From the NCBI GenBank assembly GCA_903885375.1, contig CAISIK010000083.1:49035-113034 (forward strand): a stretch of DNA of 64,000 bases, given 5' to 3'. Both the position numbers and the translations under genes were made by a program. The notes below the pieces were generated by a model, which was not told the DNA's origin, ran no database searches, and saw only the letters and a list, made by a program, of their open reading frames with translations. This document shows, piece by piece, positions 52,079 through 61,633 of this stretch. Numbering within the stretch: position 1 is the first letter of the stretch; each line of letters opens with the position of its first letter. The stretch is from an uncultured Pseudomonadota bacterium. GTDB lineage: Bacteria; Myxococcota_A; UBA796; SXON01.

Positions 52079-53614
52079 ATGTCCGCCGTCCCTTCCGACA
52101 CCCGCCCCGCCACCCTGCGGATCGTCTCGCCGGCCAACGGAGAGCTGGTGGGCGAGGTGCCGATCGACACCACGGAGTCCGTGCGCGCAGCCGTGGCCCG
52201 CGCCCGGAGCGCCCAGCCCGCCTGGGGGGCCCGGTCCGTGGCCGAACGTGCGGAAGTGCTCCTCGCCGTTCGCCAGAAGATCCTCGCCAACACCGATGCC
52301 ATCGTGCAGAACGCCGCAGCCGAGAACGGCAAGCCGCGACACGAGGGGCTCCTTCACGAGGTGATGACCCAGCTCGAGCTCCTGTCGTACTTCGCCGCCG
52401 AAGCCGAGCGCATCCTCGCGCCGCAGCCCATCCCGCTCCGGCTCCTGAAGCACCGCACGAGCTACATCCACTACCAGCCGCGGGGCGTCGTCGCGATCAT
52501 CGCGCCCTGGAACTTCCCGAACCACCTCGGCTTCGGCGGCGCCGCGATGGCGCTCCTCGCGGGCAACACCGTGGTGCTCAAGCCCAGCGAGTTCACGCCG
52601 CTCTCGGCGGTCCTGCTCCGGCGCCTCTACGTGGAGGCGGGCGTGCCCGAGGACTGCCTGCAGGTGGTCAACGGGTACGGCGATGTGGGCGCCGCGCTCA
52701 TCGATGCCGGGGTGGACTTCGTGGAGTTCACCGGCAGCGTGAGCACCGGCAAGAAGGTGGCGGCCATGTGCGGCGAGCGCCTCATCCCCTGCGTGCTCGA
52801 GCTCGGCGGCAAGGCGCCGGCGCTCGTGATGGAGGATGCCGACAACGAGCGCACGCTCAACGCGGTCCTGTGGGGCGGCTATGCCAACGCCGGGCAGGTG
52901 TGCGCCTCGGTGGAGCGGCTCGTGGTGCACGAGAAGGTGCACGACAGCTTCGTGGCGAAGTTCGTTTCGCGGGTGAAGGCGCTCCGCGTGGGCGATGCCA
53001 CGAAGTCCGCCGAGGTGGACGTGGGGCCCCTCGTGAACCAGCGCCAGCTCGAGATCGTGGAGCGCCTCGTGGCCGACGCCGTGGAGAAGGGCGCCACCGT
53101 GGCGTGCGGGGGCCGGCGCATCGAGGGGCCCGGCTACTTCTACGAGCCCACCGTTCTTCTGGGCGTGACCCCCGCCATGGACATCGCGAACAAGGAGACG
53201 TTCGGCCCGGTGGTGCCGGTCATGAAGGTGGGCAGCGAGGCGGAGGCCATCCTCGAGGCGAACCGCAGTCACCTCGGCCTCCTCGCCTACGTGTTTACCC
53301 GTAACGGCGCCCGGGGTCGGCGCATGGCCCAGCAGATCCGGTGCGGCACCGTGATGGTGAACGACGTGATCGCCACCGCCGCCGCCGCCGAAACGCCGTG
53401 GGCGGGGCTCAAGCAGTCCGGCATCGGCGTGGCCCACAGCGATGAGGGCCTCCGGCACATGTGCGAGGCCCGCCACGTGAACCATGACGCCGTGCCCTGG
53501 CTGAGCCGCGAGCTGTGGTGGTTCCCCTACCACGAGGCCAACCTCGGCCTGCTCAAGCGGCTCCTCGCGTTCCTCTACGGCTCGGGTCTGGGTCGCCTCT
53601 TCCCGCGCAGCTGA
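52079..53614 (+). CDS. NAD(P)-dependent aldehyde dehydrogenase
   Basis: 511-residue member of the aldehyde dehydrogenase superfamily. The catalytic pair is present: E241 in LELGGKAPALV and C275 in NAGQVCASVERL. Cofactor and fold motifs: IIAPWNFPNHLGFGGAAMALLAGNTVVLKPSE, EFTGSVSTGKKVAA, and the end-region KETFGPVVPVMKV. The C-terminus carries an extra ~35 residues (LWWFPYHEANLGLLKRLLAFLYGSGL) that are hydrophobic and amphipathic, similar to membrane-associated or long-chain aldehyde enzymes. Substrate not deducible. ATG at 52079. Confidence 0.92.
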   Translation: MSAVPSDTRPATLRIVSPANGELVGEVPIDTTESVRAAVARARSAQPAWGARSVAERAEVLLAVRQKILANTDAIVQNAAAENGKPRHEGLLHEVMTQLELLSYFAAEAERILAPQPIPLRLLKHRTSYIHYQPRGVVAIIAPWNFPNHLGFGGAAMALLAGNTVVLKPSEFTPLSAVLLRRLYVEAGVPEDCLQVVNGYGDVGAALIDAGVDFVEFTGSVSTGKKVAAMCGERLIPCVLELGGKAPALVMEDADNERTLNAVLWGGYANAGQVCASVERLVVHEKVHDSFVAKFVSRVKALRVGDATKSAEVDVGPLVNQRQLEIVERLVADAVEKGATVACGGRRIEGPGYFYEPTVLLGVTPAMDIANKETFGPVVPVMKVGSEAEAILEANRSHLGLLAYVFTRNGARGRRMAQQIRCGTVMVNDVIATAAAAETPWAGLKQSGIGVAHSDEGLRHMCEARHVNHDAVPWLSRELWWFPYHEANLGLLKRLLAFLYGSGLGRLFPRS

Positions 53615-53616
53615 CG

Positions 53617-55242
53617 ATGCCCCCTTCGACCGGCTACGGTGCTGTCGTGCGGTACCCGCTGGCCTTGCCTGTCCTCTTCGCCCTCCTCCTGACCGCCTGC
53701 GAGGACCCCGATCCCAACGGGGGCCGAAAGGAGAACGAGGACACCGGGGGCCACACCGGAACCCTCCACGCCGACACCGCCCGCGACACCGGGGACACCG
53801 CCGAGGAGGGCCCGCGCGATCTCGACGGGGATGGTTACAACAGCGATGTCGACTGCGACGACTTCGACGAGCTGGTGCACCCCGGCGCCGAGGATGCCTG
53901 GTACGACGGCGAGGACAGCGACTGCGCCGGCAACAGCGACTACGACCAGGACGGCGATGGTTACCTCGCCGACCACATCGGCGGCGATGACTGCAACGAC
54001 ACCGACGCCACCGTGCACCCCGACGCCCCCGAGGTCTGGTACGACGGCGTGGATCAGGGCTGCGATGGCGGCGACGACTACGATCAGGACGGCGATGGCG
54101 ACCCCATCTCCGACGCCGGCGGCGGCGATTGTGCCGACACCGACGCCACCGTTTCGAGCCTCGCGCACGAGGTGCTCGGCGATGGGGTGGACCGCGATTG
54201 TGAGGGCACCGACAACGGCTTCCACCTCTACCCGATCGACACCGGGAGCGCGGCCGGCCTGCAGGGCCCCCGGCTCTCGGCGAACAGCACCGAGCTGCAG
54301 CTCACCTTCCTCGCCGACACGTTCTACGACCCGGTGCGGGGCGATGCCACCACCACCGGCAGCTTCACCTACGTGTACGACGAAGCCGACCCCTGGTCGG
54401 GCCAGATCGGGGCGAGCACCTGGGCGTGGGGCAGCGGCGCCACCTTCGGCGACGGCTTCGACTTCCTGCTCGACGACAGCTACTCGGCCTGGTCCTACGG
54501 GGTGGTGTACGAGGAGAACCGCTACCTCTACACGGACATCTACGACCCCACCACGGGCGCCTTCACCGGCGCCGGCCTCACCTGGCCCACGAGCCTCGCC
54601 TACACCGACGTGGAGCTCTCCGAATCGGCCGACGGCAGCCTGCACGTGGCTGGCATCGACCCGCGCACCGGCCACCTCGACTGGGTGCACGGTACCGCCG
54701 ATGAATTCGCCACCGACCCCACGAAGCTCAACTACGACTATGCGGTGGGCGTGACCGCCGACAGCGCCGTGGTGAACGCCGCCGACCGGCTCGTGCTCGC
54801 GGGCAGCAGCTCGGCCGCCGGCATCCAGAGCTGGACGTGGTCCGACACCGCCGGGCTCGCCGCCGCCGACGACGCCTCCACCCTCACCGCGCTCGACCTG
54901 CAGTGGCTCCGCGCCGGCCTGGTGGATGCCGAGCTCATCGCCGCGGGGTCCGACGGCGTCGCGGTCACGGTGGATGGGGCCACCACGCGCCTCACCACCC
55001 GCGCGGCGCACACCGTGCGAGGCAGCCTACGGTCCACGGGTCGGGTCGCGCTCGTCTACACCGACGGGTCCGATGCGGTGCTCGCCGTCGGCGACCCCAC
55101 CTCCGGCTTCACCGAGGTGCTCCTCCAGCACGGGATGCTCCGGGCCGACGATGCCGACGCCTGGCTCACCTCCACCGGCACCGTCGTGGTGTGCGTACGC
55201 GGGGCCGAGGGGGCCGTCCTGGGGATGGTCGAAGCGCCCTGA
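53617..55242 (+). CDS. MopE-type metal-binding-repeat lipoprotein with propeller-like C-terminus
   Basis: 541 residues from ATG 53617; GTG 53647 would give a tighter signal (RYPLALPVLFALLLTAC). After the lipid Cys comes a Thr/Asp/Gly linker (DTARDTGDTAEEG), then three MopE-like units with DQDGDGY loops, DCND/DCDD pairs and VDQGCDGGDD-type boxes (residues ~65-210). The remaining ~330 residues are beta-rich without a named family (LQGPRLSANSTELQLTFLAD, STWAWGSGATFGDGFDFLLDD). The same repeat type is in the 48231-50846 gene, so the two likely share a surface role. Confidence 0.78.
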   Translation: MPPSTGYGAVVRYPLALPVLFALLLTACEDPDPNGGRKENEDTGGHTGTLHADTARDTGDTAEEGPRDLDGDGYNSDVDCDDFDELVHPGAEDAWYDGEDSDCAGNSDYDQDGDGYLADHIGGDDCNDTDATVHPDAPEVWYDGVDQGCDGGDDYDQDGDGDPISDAGGGDCADTDATVSSLAHEVLGDGVDRDCEGTDNGFHLYPIDTGSAAGLQGPRLSANSTELQLTFLADTFYDPVRGDATTTGSFTYVYDEADPWSGQIGASTWAWGSGATFGDGFDFLLDDSYSAWSYGVVYEENRYLYTDIYDPTTGAFTGAGLTWPTSLAYTDVELSESADGSLHVAGIDPRTGHLDWVHGTADEFATDPTKLNYDYAVGVTADSAVVNAADRLVLAGSSSAAGIQSWTWSDTAGLAAADDASTLTALDLQWLRAGLVDAELIAAGSDGVAVTVDGATTRLTTRAAHTVRGSLRSTGRVALVYTDGSDAVLAVGDPTSGFTEVLLQHGMLRADDADAWLTSTGTVVVCVRGAEGAVLGMVEAP

Positions 55243-55251
55243 GCCGGCCGC

Positions 55252-56544
55252 TCAGCGCCGACATACCGTCGCGCGCCCGATCCAGGAGCCGGCGGCTCCC
55301 TCCACCGCGAGCGACACGCCACCCGCCCCGCTCGACATCCCGATGAGCAGGGCCCCGTCGAGCCGCACCCGCACGGCTGTGCCGGCGGTATCCACCTGCA
55401 GCACATGGCGACCGGACGTGGGCAGGTCGCGCCCCATGGGAGGGCCATCCGGGAGCTGGCGCATGAGCAGCCGGCCGGGCGAGAGGCGCACCGCCACTCC
55501 GCTCTCCTCGCCGGAGGTGGCGAAAACCCGCAGGCCGAAGGTGCCCTCGCCCTCCACGCGAACGCTGGCATCACCCCCCGGCGCGGACCGCAGCCAGGCG
55601 ACGCCCGCCGTGATCACGCGGCCCTCGTCGGTGCGGAGGGTGCCGGCCCACGCGGCGTCGCCCACCTCGCCCGCGTAGGCGGGCCCTTCGCCTTCGCAGG
55701 AGAAGGGACCCTCCTCGACCGCGGGCGGCTCGGCCTCGAGGCGCCCAGCCGCGGCCAGCGGGGCCGGCGCCGGCGGGGGGCGGGCCGGCGGCGGCGGCGG
55801 CGCTTCCGGCAGCCCCGAGAGCCGGAGCGTGGAGTCTGCGAAGTAGCTCCCGAAGAGGGCCATCTGGAGCAGGTCGGGGTCCACGTCGTCGGCCAGCACG
55901 GCCTCGTTCACGCCGCCGGCCTCTTCCCGGCCGGAGCCCCGGCGACAGCCGGTGCTCAGCGAGGCGCCTTCGTTCACCTCGAGCCACCGGCTCGTCACCG
56001 CACCGTCCGGGCAGCGCACCTGCAGCAGGTGCGGCCCCGGCGGCACGCGAGCGCCGGGCGCGAGCCGCTCACCGTCGCGCAGCACGAGCACGCCCTCCGT
56101 CTCCCCCGAAATCCGGATCGGCACGCCGTCGGCGCCGCCCTCCGCGCGCAGCGCGCGGAGCACGGCCATGCCCTCGTCGTCGAGCAGCCCGTCGTCGTCG
56201 GGGTCCCAGCCGCCGATGCTCCAGAGGCGCCGCCACGCACCGAGCGCCTGCGCCTGCAGCCCCCCGCGCCACGCCACCACCCCCTCGTAGTACCGGAGTC
56301 GGCCCAGCTCCCTGGACGGAACGAGCAGGCCGGACCCGCCCGCCGCCCGCACGGCCGCCTCCAACGCATCCGTGGCTGCATCCTCCTCGCCCGCCACGAG
56401 CGCCCGCCGCGCCAGCTCGAGCGCCACCGGGAGCGACGTTGCCGGCGCCGGGGCGGCGACGGCCGGCCGCACGAGCGCCAGCAGGAGGGGGAACATGGCC
56501 GCAGCGGAGCATACCGCACCTCGGCGCCGGGGAGGACGCTGCAT
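55252..56544 (-). CDS. Secreted protein with PEGA-like segment, hypothetical
   Basis: 430 residues from ATG 56544, 6 bases or fewer from the upstream stop; ATG 56496 gives 414 residues and an alternative signal (FPLLLALVRPAVAAP). An N-terminal helical TPR-like region (ALELARRALVAGEEDAATDALEAAVRA) is followed by a PEGA-like strand pair (LVLRDGERLAPGARVPPGPHLLQVRC), a Pro-rich linker and a C-terminal beta domain (ASVRVEGEGTFGLRVFATSG, SGRHVLQVDTAGTAVRVRLDGALLIG). Periplasmic or surface location is likely. No enzyme motif seen. Confidence 0.68.
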   Translation of the reverse strand: MQRPPRRRGAVCSAAAMFPLLLALVRPAVAAPAPATSLPVALELARRALVAGEEDAATDALEAAVRAAGGSGLLVPSRELGRLRYYEGVVAWRGGLQAQALGAWRRLWSIGGWDPDDDGLLDDEGMAVLRALRAEGGADGVPIRISGETEGVLVLRDGERLAPGARVPPGPHLLQVRCPDGAVTSRWLEVNEGASLSTGCRRGSGREEAGGVNEAVLADDVDPDLLQMALFGSYFADSTLRLSGLPEAPPPPPARPPPAPAPLAAAGRLEAEPPAVEEGPFSCEGEGPAYAGEVGDAAWAGTLRTDEGRVITAGVAWLRSAPGGDASVRVEGEGTFGLRVFATSGEESGVAVRLSPGRLLMRQLPDGPPMGRDLPTSGRHVLQVDTAGTAVRVRLDGALLIGMSSGAGGVSLAVEGAAGSWIGRATVCRR

Positions 56545-56549
56545 CTTCG

Positions 56550-57950
56550 CTACTCGTCGTCGCCGTCGATGTCCGTACGAAGCACGGGATCGGGGTCCTG
56601 GCTGGGCAGGATCGGCAGGCCGCCGGGGATATGACGTTCGGAAACGTACGCGCGCTGGTCGCTGTCCCACCGGATGGTCCCGCCGCACTGGGAGTAGAAC
56701 TCCATGGCCTCGTCGGGATCGACCCACGCCGCGCAGTAGAAATCTTCGCCCTCGCGGAGGTCGGAGATGCCCTGGATGACCTCGCAGCCATCGTGGCGCG
56801 AGCGGGTGCCGAGGCCGGAGCGGGGAAGCACCCACCACACGCAGCCGGGGCACTCCTCCATGAGGCGGAGCGCGGCCTTCTCGTAGCGCACGCGGTAGGT
56901 CTCCACGCGCATGCGCCGCTGCGCATCCTCGAGGCCGATCGCGAGGAGCACCGCGAGCCCGACCGGCAGCAGGTACATGAGGAGCCGCTGCCGCGCCACG
57001 AGCGGCGCGAGCGCCGAGCCCAGCACCGACGCGGTCACCACCGGGATGACCACCATCCGCGAGGTGGAGACCTCGAGGCCCGCCAGCCACACCATCGTGA
57101 TGCCGAGCTGCGAGAGCCCGATCGCGGCGATGAGCAGCGTGAGCGGCGAGCGCCGGTCGAGCCAGGCGTAGATGGCGGCGGCCCCGATCCACACGCCGCC
57201 GCCGCTGTTGGAAACGCGGTAGCCGAACATGTAGAGGTCGTCGAACCAGCCCATCAGCGTGAACCGGTCGGCGAGGCCCTCCCAGTCGGCAAAACTCACC
57301 GGGCTCGCGTGGTAGCCCTGAACACCCGCGCCGCGCAGCGCGAGCCACAGCGCCATCCCCCACAGCGACACCAGCGCGGCCGGCCGACGCCGCCACAGGA
57401 GGTACATCAGCACCACGGGGAACCCCTCGTAGCGCACCAGCCCCAGCAGGCCGATCACGAGGTCGGCGAGGAGGGGGCGCCGGCCGAGCGCGAGCGCGAG
57501 GCCGCCGAACAGCACCAGCAGGAAGGTGGACTCCTGGTAGAACACCGTGCCCCAGCTGCACCAGGGGCCGAACGACGCGGCCACTACGAAGGCCCAGCCG
57601 GCCGTGGTGGCCTCGCGCGGCCCCACGCGCTCGGCGGCGAGCGCCTGGGTGAGCCAGCAGCCCGCTCCGGCCGCGCCCGCCGCCACGAGCGACATGACCA
57701 GCCGACCCGCGTGGATGTCCCCACCGAGTCGAGCGGTCAGCCAGATGAGGAACTGCGTGACGGGGAGCCAGTCCTGCACGAGGATGTGGTCGCGGCCCGC
57801 CCAGCGCTGGTACCCGTCGAACGAGTACGCCACCGGCGCGAACTGGATGAGGGCCACCCGCCACACGAAGGCCACCACGGCCGCAACGGCGCTCGGCAAC
57901 CAGAGCGTCGGGGTGCCGGCCCTTGCCGGCGCGCCCGGCTCGCCGCTCAT
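56550..57950 (-). CDS. GT-C-like polytopic membrane glycosyltransferase candidate
   Basis: 466 residues. About ten hydrophobic segments and a C-terminal soluble tail of about 110 residues with several Cys residues (ECPGCVWWVLPRSG, DGCEVI). The first extracytoplasmic loop has an Asp/Arg pair in SFDGYQRWAGRDH, the position of the catalytic acidic residue of GT-C enzymes. The stretch FVVAASFGPWCSWGTVFYQESTFLLVLF resembles mannosyltransferase-like proteins. Lipid-linked sugar donors are usual for this fold; substrate unknown. The stop of this gene precedes the next within a few bases, and it overlaps accC by 4 bases at its start. Confidence 0.72.
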   Translation of the reverse strand: MSGEPGAPARAGTPTLWLPSAVAAVVAFVWRVALIQFAPVAYSFDGYQRWAGRDHILVQDWLPVTQFLIWLTARLGGDIHAGRLVMSLVAAGAAGAGCWLTQALAAERVGPREATTAGWAFVVAASFGPWCSWGTVFYQESTFLLVLFGGLALALGRRPLLADLVIGLLGLVRYEGFPVVLMYLLWRRRPAALVSLWGMALWLALRGAGVQGYHASPVSFADWEGLADRFTLMGWFDDLYMFGYRVSNSGGGVWIGAAAIYAWLDRRSPLTLLIAAIGLSQLGITMVWLAGLEVSTSRMVVIPVVTASVLGSALAPLVARQRLLMYLLPVGLAVLLAIGLEDAQRRMRVETYRVRYEKAALRLMEECPGCVWWVLPRSGLGTRSRHDGCEVIQGISDLREGEDFYCAAWVDPDEAMEFYSQCGGTIRWDSDQRAYVSERHIPGGLPILPSQDPDPVLRTDIDGDDE

Positions 57951-59272
57951 GCGGGCGAGGGGCCGAGCATGGTCGGCAGGAGCGTCGTGTCGTAGTTGCC
58001 GGAGCGGAAGGCCGGGTGCGCGAGCACCCTCCGCTGGATGGCCGCGGAGGTGGGCACCCCCTCCACCACCAGCGCGTCGAGCGCGGCTTCCATGCGCGCG
58101 ATGGCGGTGGCGCGATCGGGCCCGTGGGCGATGATCTTCGCCACCATCGAGTCGTACTGCGGCGGGATGCGATCGCCCTCGCGGAGCCAGGTGTCCACCC
58201 GGATTCCCTCCCCCGCCGGAAGGCGCAGGCGACTCACCACGCCGGGAACGGGCCGGAACTGGTCATCCTCCGCGTTGATGCGGCACTCGATGGCGTGCCC
58301 CTCGGGGCGCCACTCGGGGCGCACCACCTCGTTGGCCGCCCCGCGTAGCATGAGCTCCACCAGGTCGAGCCGGGTGACCATCTCGGTGACCGGGTGCTCC
58401 ACCTGCAGGCGGGTGTTCATCTCCATGAAGTAGAGGTTGCCCTCGGCATCCCGAAGCATCTCCACCGTGCCGGCGCCGTGGTAGCCGGCGCGCCGGCAGG
58501 CCTCGACCACGCGGGCGCCCATCGTTTCCCGGTCGGCCGGCGTCAGCCCGGGCGAGGGGCTCTCCTCGAGGAGCTTCTGATGGCGGCGCTGCACGCTGCA
58601 CTCGCGCTCGCCGAGGTGCACCACGTTGCCGTGCCGATCGCCGAAGACCTGGAACTCGATGTGCCGACCGCCGACGATGAGCTTTTCCAGGTAAAGGGCG
58701 GCGTCGCCGAAGGCGCTCGCCGCCTCGGCGCTCGCCTCGGCAAAGGCGCCGGCCATCTCGCCAGCCGAGGCCACCACGCGCATCCCGCGCCCGCCGCCGC
58801 CGGAGCGCGCCTTCAGGAGCACGGGATATCCCACGGCATCGGCCACGCGCACGGCCTCGACGCTGGTCTCGAGCGGACCGTCGGAGCCGGGGATCAGCGG
58901 GAGCCCGAGCGCCTTCATCGTGGCCTTGGCCACCGACTTGTCGCCCATGCGGCGGATGGAATCCGGCGAGGGGCCCACGAAACGTACGCGCTCCTGCTCC
59001 AGCCGGGCGGCGAAGAGCGCGTTCTCGGAGAGAAAACCCCACCCGGGGTGCAGCGCGCTACAGCGAGTGGCGCGCGCCGCGGCGATGATCGCGTCGGCAT
59101 CGAGGTAGGCGCGGGGGCCGCCGATGCGGGCCACCTCCACGTCGGCGAGCCAGGCGGCGCCGGCATCGGGATCGGTGACGGCCACCACGGGGGTGATGCC
59201 CATGCGGCGACAGGTGCGGGCCACGCGCTCCGCCACCTCTCCCCGGTTTGCGATGAAGACCCGCCGGAACAC
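57947..59272 (-). CDS. accC: Biotin carboxylase subunit AccC
   Basis: 441-residue ATP-grasp enzyme that carboxylates biotin on a carrier protein, the first half-reaction of acyl-CoA carboxylases. Motifs: RRVFIANRGEVAERVART, HPGWGFLSENA, ATP loop KARSGGGGRGMRVV, RHIEFQVFGDRHGNVVHLGERECS followed by VQRRHQKLLEESPSP, and EMNTRLQVEHPVTEMVT with the catalytic residues. Typical length. No biotin carrier (accB) or carboxyltransferase gene lies in the window, so its partners are elsewhere. GTG 59272 lies one base after the YqeY stop. Confidence 0.92.
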   Translation of the reverse strand: MFRRVFIANRGEVAERVARTCRRMGITPVVAVTDPDAGAAWLADVEVARIGGPRAYLDADAIIAAARATRCSALHPGWGFLSENALFAARLEQERVRFVGPSPDSIRRMGDKSVAKATMKALGLPLIPGSDGPLETSVEAVRVADAVGYPVLLKARSGGGGRGMRVVASAGEMAGAFAEASAEAASAFGDAALYLEKLIVGGRHIEFQVFGDRHGNVVHLGERECSVQRRHQKLLEESPSPGLTPADRETMGARVVEACRRAGYHGAGTVEMLRDAEGNLYFMEMNTRLQVEHPVTEMVTRLDLVELMLRGAANEVVRPEWRPEGHAIECRINAEDDQFRPVPGVVSRLRLPAGEGIRVDTWLREGDRIPPQYDSMVAKIIAHGPDRATAIARMEAALDALVVEGVPTSAAIQRRVLAHPAFRSGNYDTTLLPTMLGPSPA

Positions 59273-59273
59273 G

Positions 59274-59729
59274 CTACCCGCCCAGCTCGCGCGTGAGCAG
59301 CTGCCGGGCGAGGCCGGCATCGATGTCGGCCTTGTGGGCCTTCATCAGCGCACCCATGGCCTTCCCCATCTCGCGGGCGCTCGTTGCGCCCGTCTCGGCA
59401 ATGGCCGCGCGCACCCACTCGAGCGTGGTGGCCTCGTCGGCGAGCCTGGGAAGCAGGGAGTCGATGATGGTCATCTCGGCGCGCTCGACCTCGGCCAGGT
59501 CGGCCCGGCCCGCCTGCTCGTAGGACTGGATCGAATCCTCCCGCTGCTTGCGGAGTCGGCGCAACGTTTCTACGCACCGCTCGTCGGTGACCTCGCCCTT
59601 GCCGTCCTTGGCGAGCTCGATGAACGCGGCGCGGATCATCCGCAGGGCGCCGGTGCGCGCCGCATCGCGGGCGAGCATGGCGACCTTGAGCTCGGAAGAT
59701 ACGGTTTCGACCAGCGTGGACACGGGCAC
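59274..59729 (-). CDS. GatB/YqeY domain protein
   Basis: 151 residues from ATG 59729. It matches the YqeY family over its full length: LKVAMLARDAARTGALRMIRAAFIE, VETLRRLRKQREDSIQSYEQAGRADLAEVERAEMTIIDSLLPR and the end GKAMGALMKAHKADIDAGLARQLL. The domain resembles the tRNA-binding tail of GatB amidotransferases. In bacteria the stand-alone protein is widespread and its role is not settled. It is one base upstream of accC and in the same orientation. Confidence 0.93.
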   Translation of the reverse strand: MPVSTLVETVSSELKVAMLARDAARTGALRMIRAAFIELAKDGKGEVTDERCVETLRRLRKQREDSIQSYEQAGRADLAEVERAEMTIIDSLLPRLADEATTLEWVRAAIAETGATSAREMGKAMGALMKAHKADIDAGLARQLLTRELGG

Positions 59730-59746
59730 CTCGGAGGGACGGAGGG

Positions 59747-61633
59747 CTAACCCGGTTCCGAGGGGGGCGCCCCGGGAGCGCCGCCCGCGGGGGGCGCGGG
59801 CGCTGCGGGCTCATCCTCCACCCGCTTGCCGAGCACGAGGCGCAGGAGCATGAGCAGCAGGCCGGCGGCCAGCGCGCCCACGACGAGGAGCACGACGACG
59901 CGCTGCCCGGCCGGCAGGGCGGCCCCCTGGATCGCCTCGGCCGGTCCGAGCGCGCCCACGGCCAGCCGCCGGCGCACGAGCTCGTCGGAGAGGAGCGAGA
60001 GGTCGTACACGGGGCTCCCCTGGCGTGCGGAGCCGTATACCAGCCGGCTGCCTTCGGGCACGCGGGCGCGCACCTCCCACTCCGGGAAGGTGAGCTCGAT
60101 GTCCTCGATCTCCAGGGGGGCGTTGTCGCCGTTCTCCACCTGGATGAGGAGCTCCTCGCCGACGACCGTGTTCAGGGCGATCGCGAGCTCCACGCCCTGC
60201 TCCTCGCCGCTCCACGTCAGCGATCGCAGGGGCTCGGTCACCGCGCCCCGGTCGCGGAGGATCGTCACGTTCCGCGAGAAGACCCCGCGCGAGGTCTTCA
60301 GGCGCACGGTGCCCACGGCGGCTTCGTCGAGGCCGACCGGCACGCGGATGAGCGAGCGCGAGCCTTCCTCCTCGCGGGTGAACTCGGCCTTCGGCCAGAG
60401 CGCTTCCCGGCCGGTGTTGCGGAGCACGAACGGAACCTGACGATCCTCGGCGTCCACGAGCCGCACGTCGGCGAGATCGGCCCGCGCGTGGGCGAGCACC
60501 TCCCGGTCGAGCGGAATCCGCAACCAGCCCGCGCCCTGCACCGCCCGGGACCAGCGCCACTTCACGAGCGGCAGCACGGCGCCCGGCGCATCCACCCCCT
60601 CGCGCGTTTCGCGCGGCACGTAGGCGGGGTTGTCGCCGAACGTGAGGCCGCCGACCTGGGTGGACACGAGCGAAACAAGGTCGCCACCGGCGAACGCGAG
60701 GTCGGTGGAGCTGCCCCCGCTGGCGCCGCCCACGTAGAGCGAGAAGGGGCCGGGCCCCGGGTCCCGCACGAGGAGCTCGGCGCCGACCGAGCAGACCTCC
60801 ACCGAAGTGATCGGCAGGAAGCGCCCGGCGTCGGTGCGCACGTCGAAGATCAGGGCGTCCGCGCCGAGGTCGAGCCCCTCGATCCGGGTGCTGTCGAAGC
60901 TCGCCGTGCCGACCCGCAGTCGCGAAACCTTGCCCACCGCCGCGGTGCTGCCCCACTCCTGCGACTCGCCCGGCAGGGACACCGCCACCTCGCGCGCGAA
61001 CAGGTCGGCGTCGGTCTCGATCGCCAGGGAGCGGACGCGGCGCGGACCGCCGAGGTCGAGGCTGTAGCGGCCGAAGCCCGACTCGGTGAGCGCGGGCGAG
61101 CCCGGGTCGATGGTCACGCAGTCCGGGGCCACGAAAGCGTCGGGCAAGGAGCGGCCCACGGCCGAGTCGAGGTGGGTGCTGCTCCGCACGATCCAGGGAC
61201 CGCGCCCCGCAGGAACCGGCACCGCGTCGAACCGCGTGGCCTCCCCGTCCACCACGCCCACCGGGAAGACGAAGCGGCCGATCCCGTCGATCGTGAGCTC
61301 CCCCGGATGCCAGCCGCCGATGAGCTCCGGGAACTCGAGCTCCCGCAGCTCCCGCGTGCTCGGCCCCACCTTCCACACGTGCGTGTCCACCTGCAGGAGG
61401 TCGAGGCCCTCGGCGTTCCAGGGGAGCGATTCGGTGGTGAGCACGGAGAAGGGCACCGGCGTGCCGTTCGCATCGAGCAGGAGCAGCGCGGCGCCGAGCT
61501 GCGCGGGGTCGGCGCCGGTGGCATCGGGGGGGAGCCGCACGCGCGTCACGCCGGCGGCCGGCGCCTCGAAGGTGAGGAGGCCGGGAGCATCCGCCGGGGG
61601 CGCCGCGAGGGCGAGGGCGATCGGGAGGATCAT
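59747..61633 (-). CDS. DUF3999-like secreted/membrane protein
   Basis: 628 residues. Signal peptide (ILPIALALAAPPADA), a long periplasmic beta-rich region, and one C-terminal membrane helix (about residues 575-598; VVVLLVVGALAAGLLLMLLRLVLG) with a Pro/Ala cytoplasmic tail. Segments such as WRWSRAVQGAGWLRIPLDREVL, DLADVRLVDAEDRQVPFVLRN and LYVGGASGGSSTDLAF fit DUF3999. Proteins of this type are typically encoded next to DUF2339 proteins, as here, where the start overlaps the DUF2339 stop by 4 bases. Function unknown, possibly envelope maintenance. Confidence 0.72.
   Translation of the reverse strand: MILPIALALAAPPADAPGLLTFEAPAAGVTRVRLPPDATGADPAQLGAALLLLDANGTPVPFSVLTTESLPWNAEGLDLLQVDTHVWKVGPSTRELRELEFPELIGGWHPGELTIDGIGRFVFPVGVVDGEATRFDAVPVPAGRGPWIVRSSTHLDSAVGRSLPDAFVAPDCVTIDPGSPALTESGFGRYSLDLGGPRRVRSLAIETDADLFAREVAVSLPGESQEWGSTAAVGKVSRLRVGTASFDSTRIEGLDLGADALIFDVRTDAGRFLPITSVEVCSVGAELLVRDPGPGPFSLYVGGASGGSSTDLAFAGGDLVSLVSTQVGGLTFGDNPAYVPRETREGVDAPGAVLPLVKWRWSRAVQGAGWLRIPLDREVLAHARADLADVRLVDAEDRQVPFVLRNTGREALWPKAEFTREEEGSRSLIRVPVGLDEAAVGTVRLKTSRGVFSRNVTILRDRGAVTEPLRSLTWSGEEQGVELAIALNTVVGEELLIQVENGDNAPLEIEDIELTFPEWEVRARVPEGSRLVYGSARQGSPVYDLSLLSDELVRRRLAVGALGPAEAIQGAALPAGQRVVVLLVVGALAAGLLLMLLRLVLGKRVEDEPAAPAPPAGGAPGAPPSEPG

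Noticed and set aside
55252..57864. Single 870-codon protein spanning two minus-strand genes
   Set aside because: The upstream half is an out-of-frame shadow of the GT-C-like membrane gene; protein-like sequence begins only near 56544.
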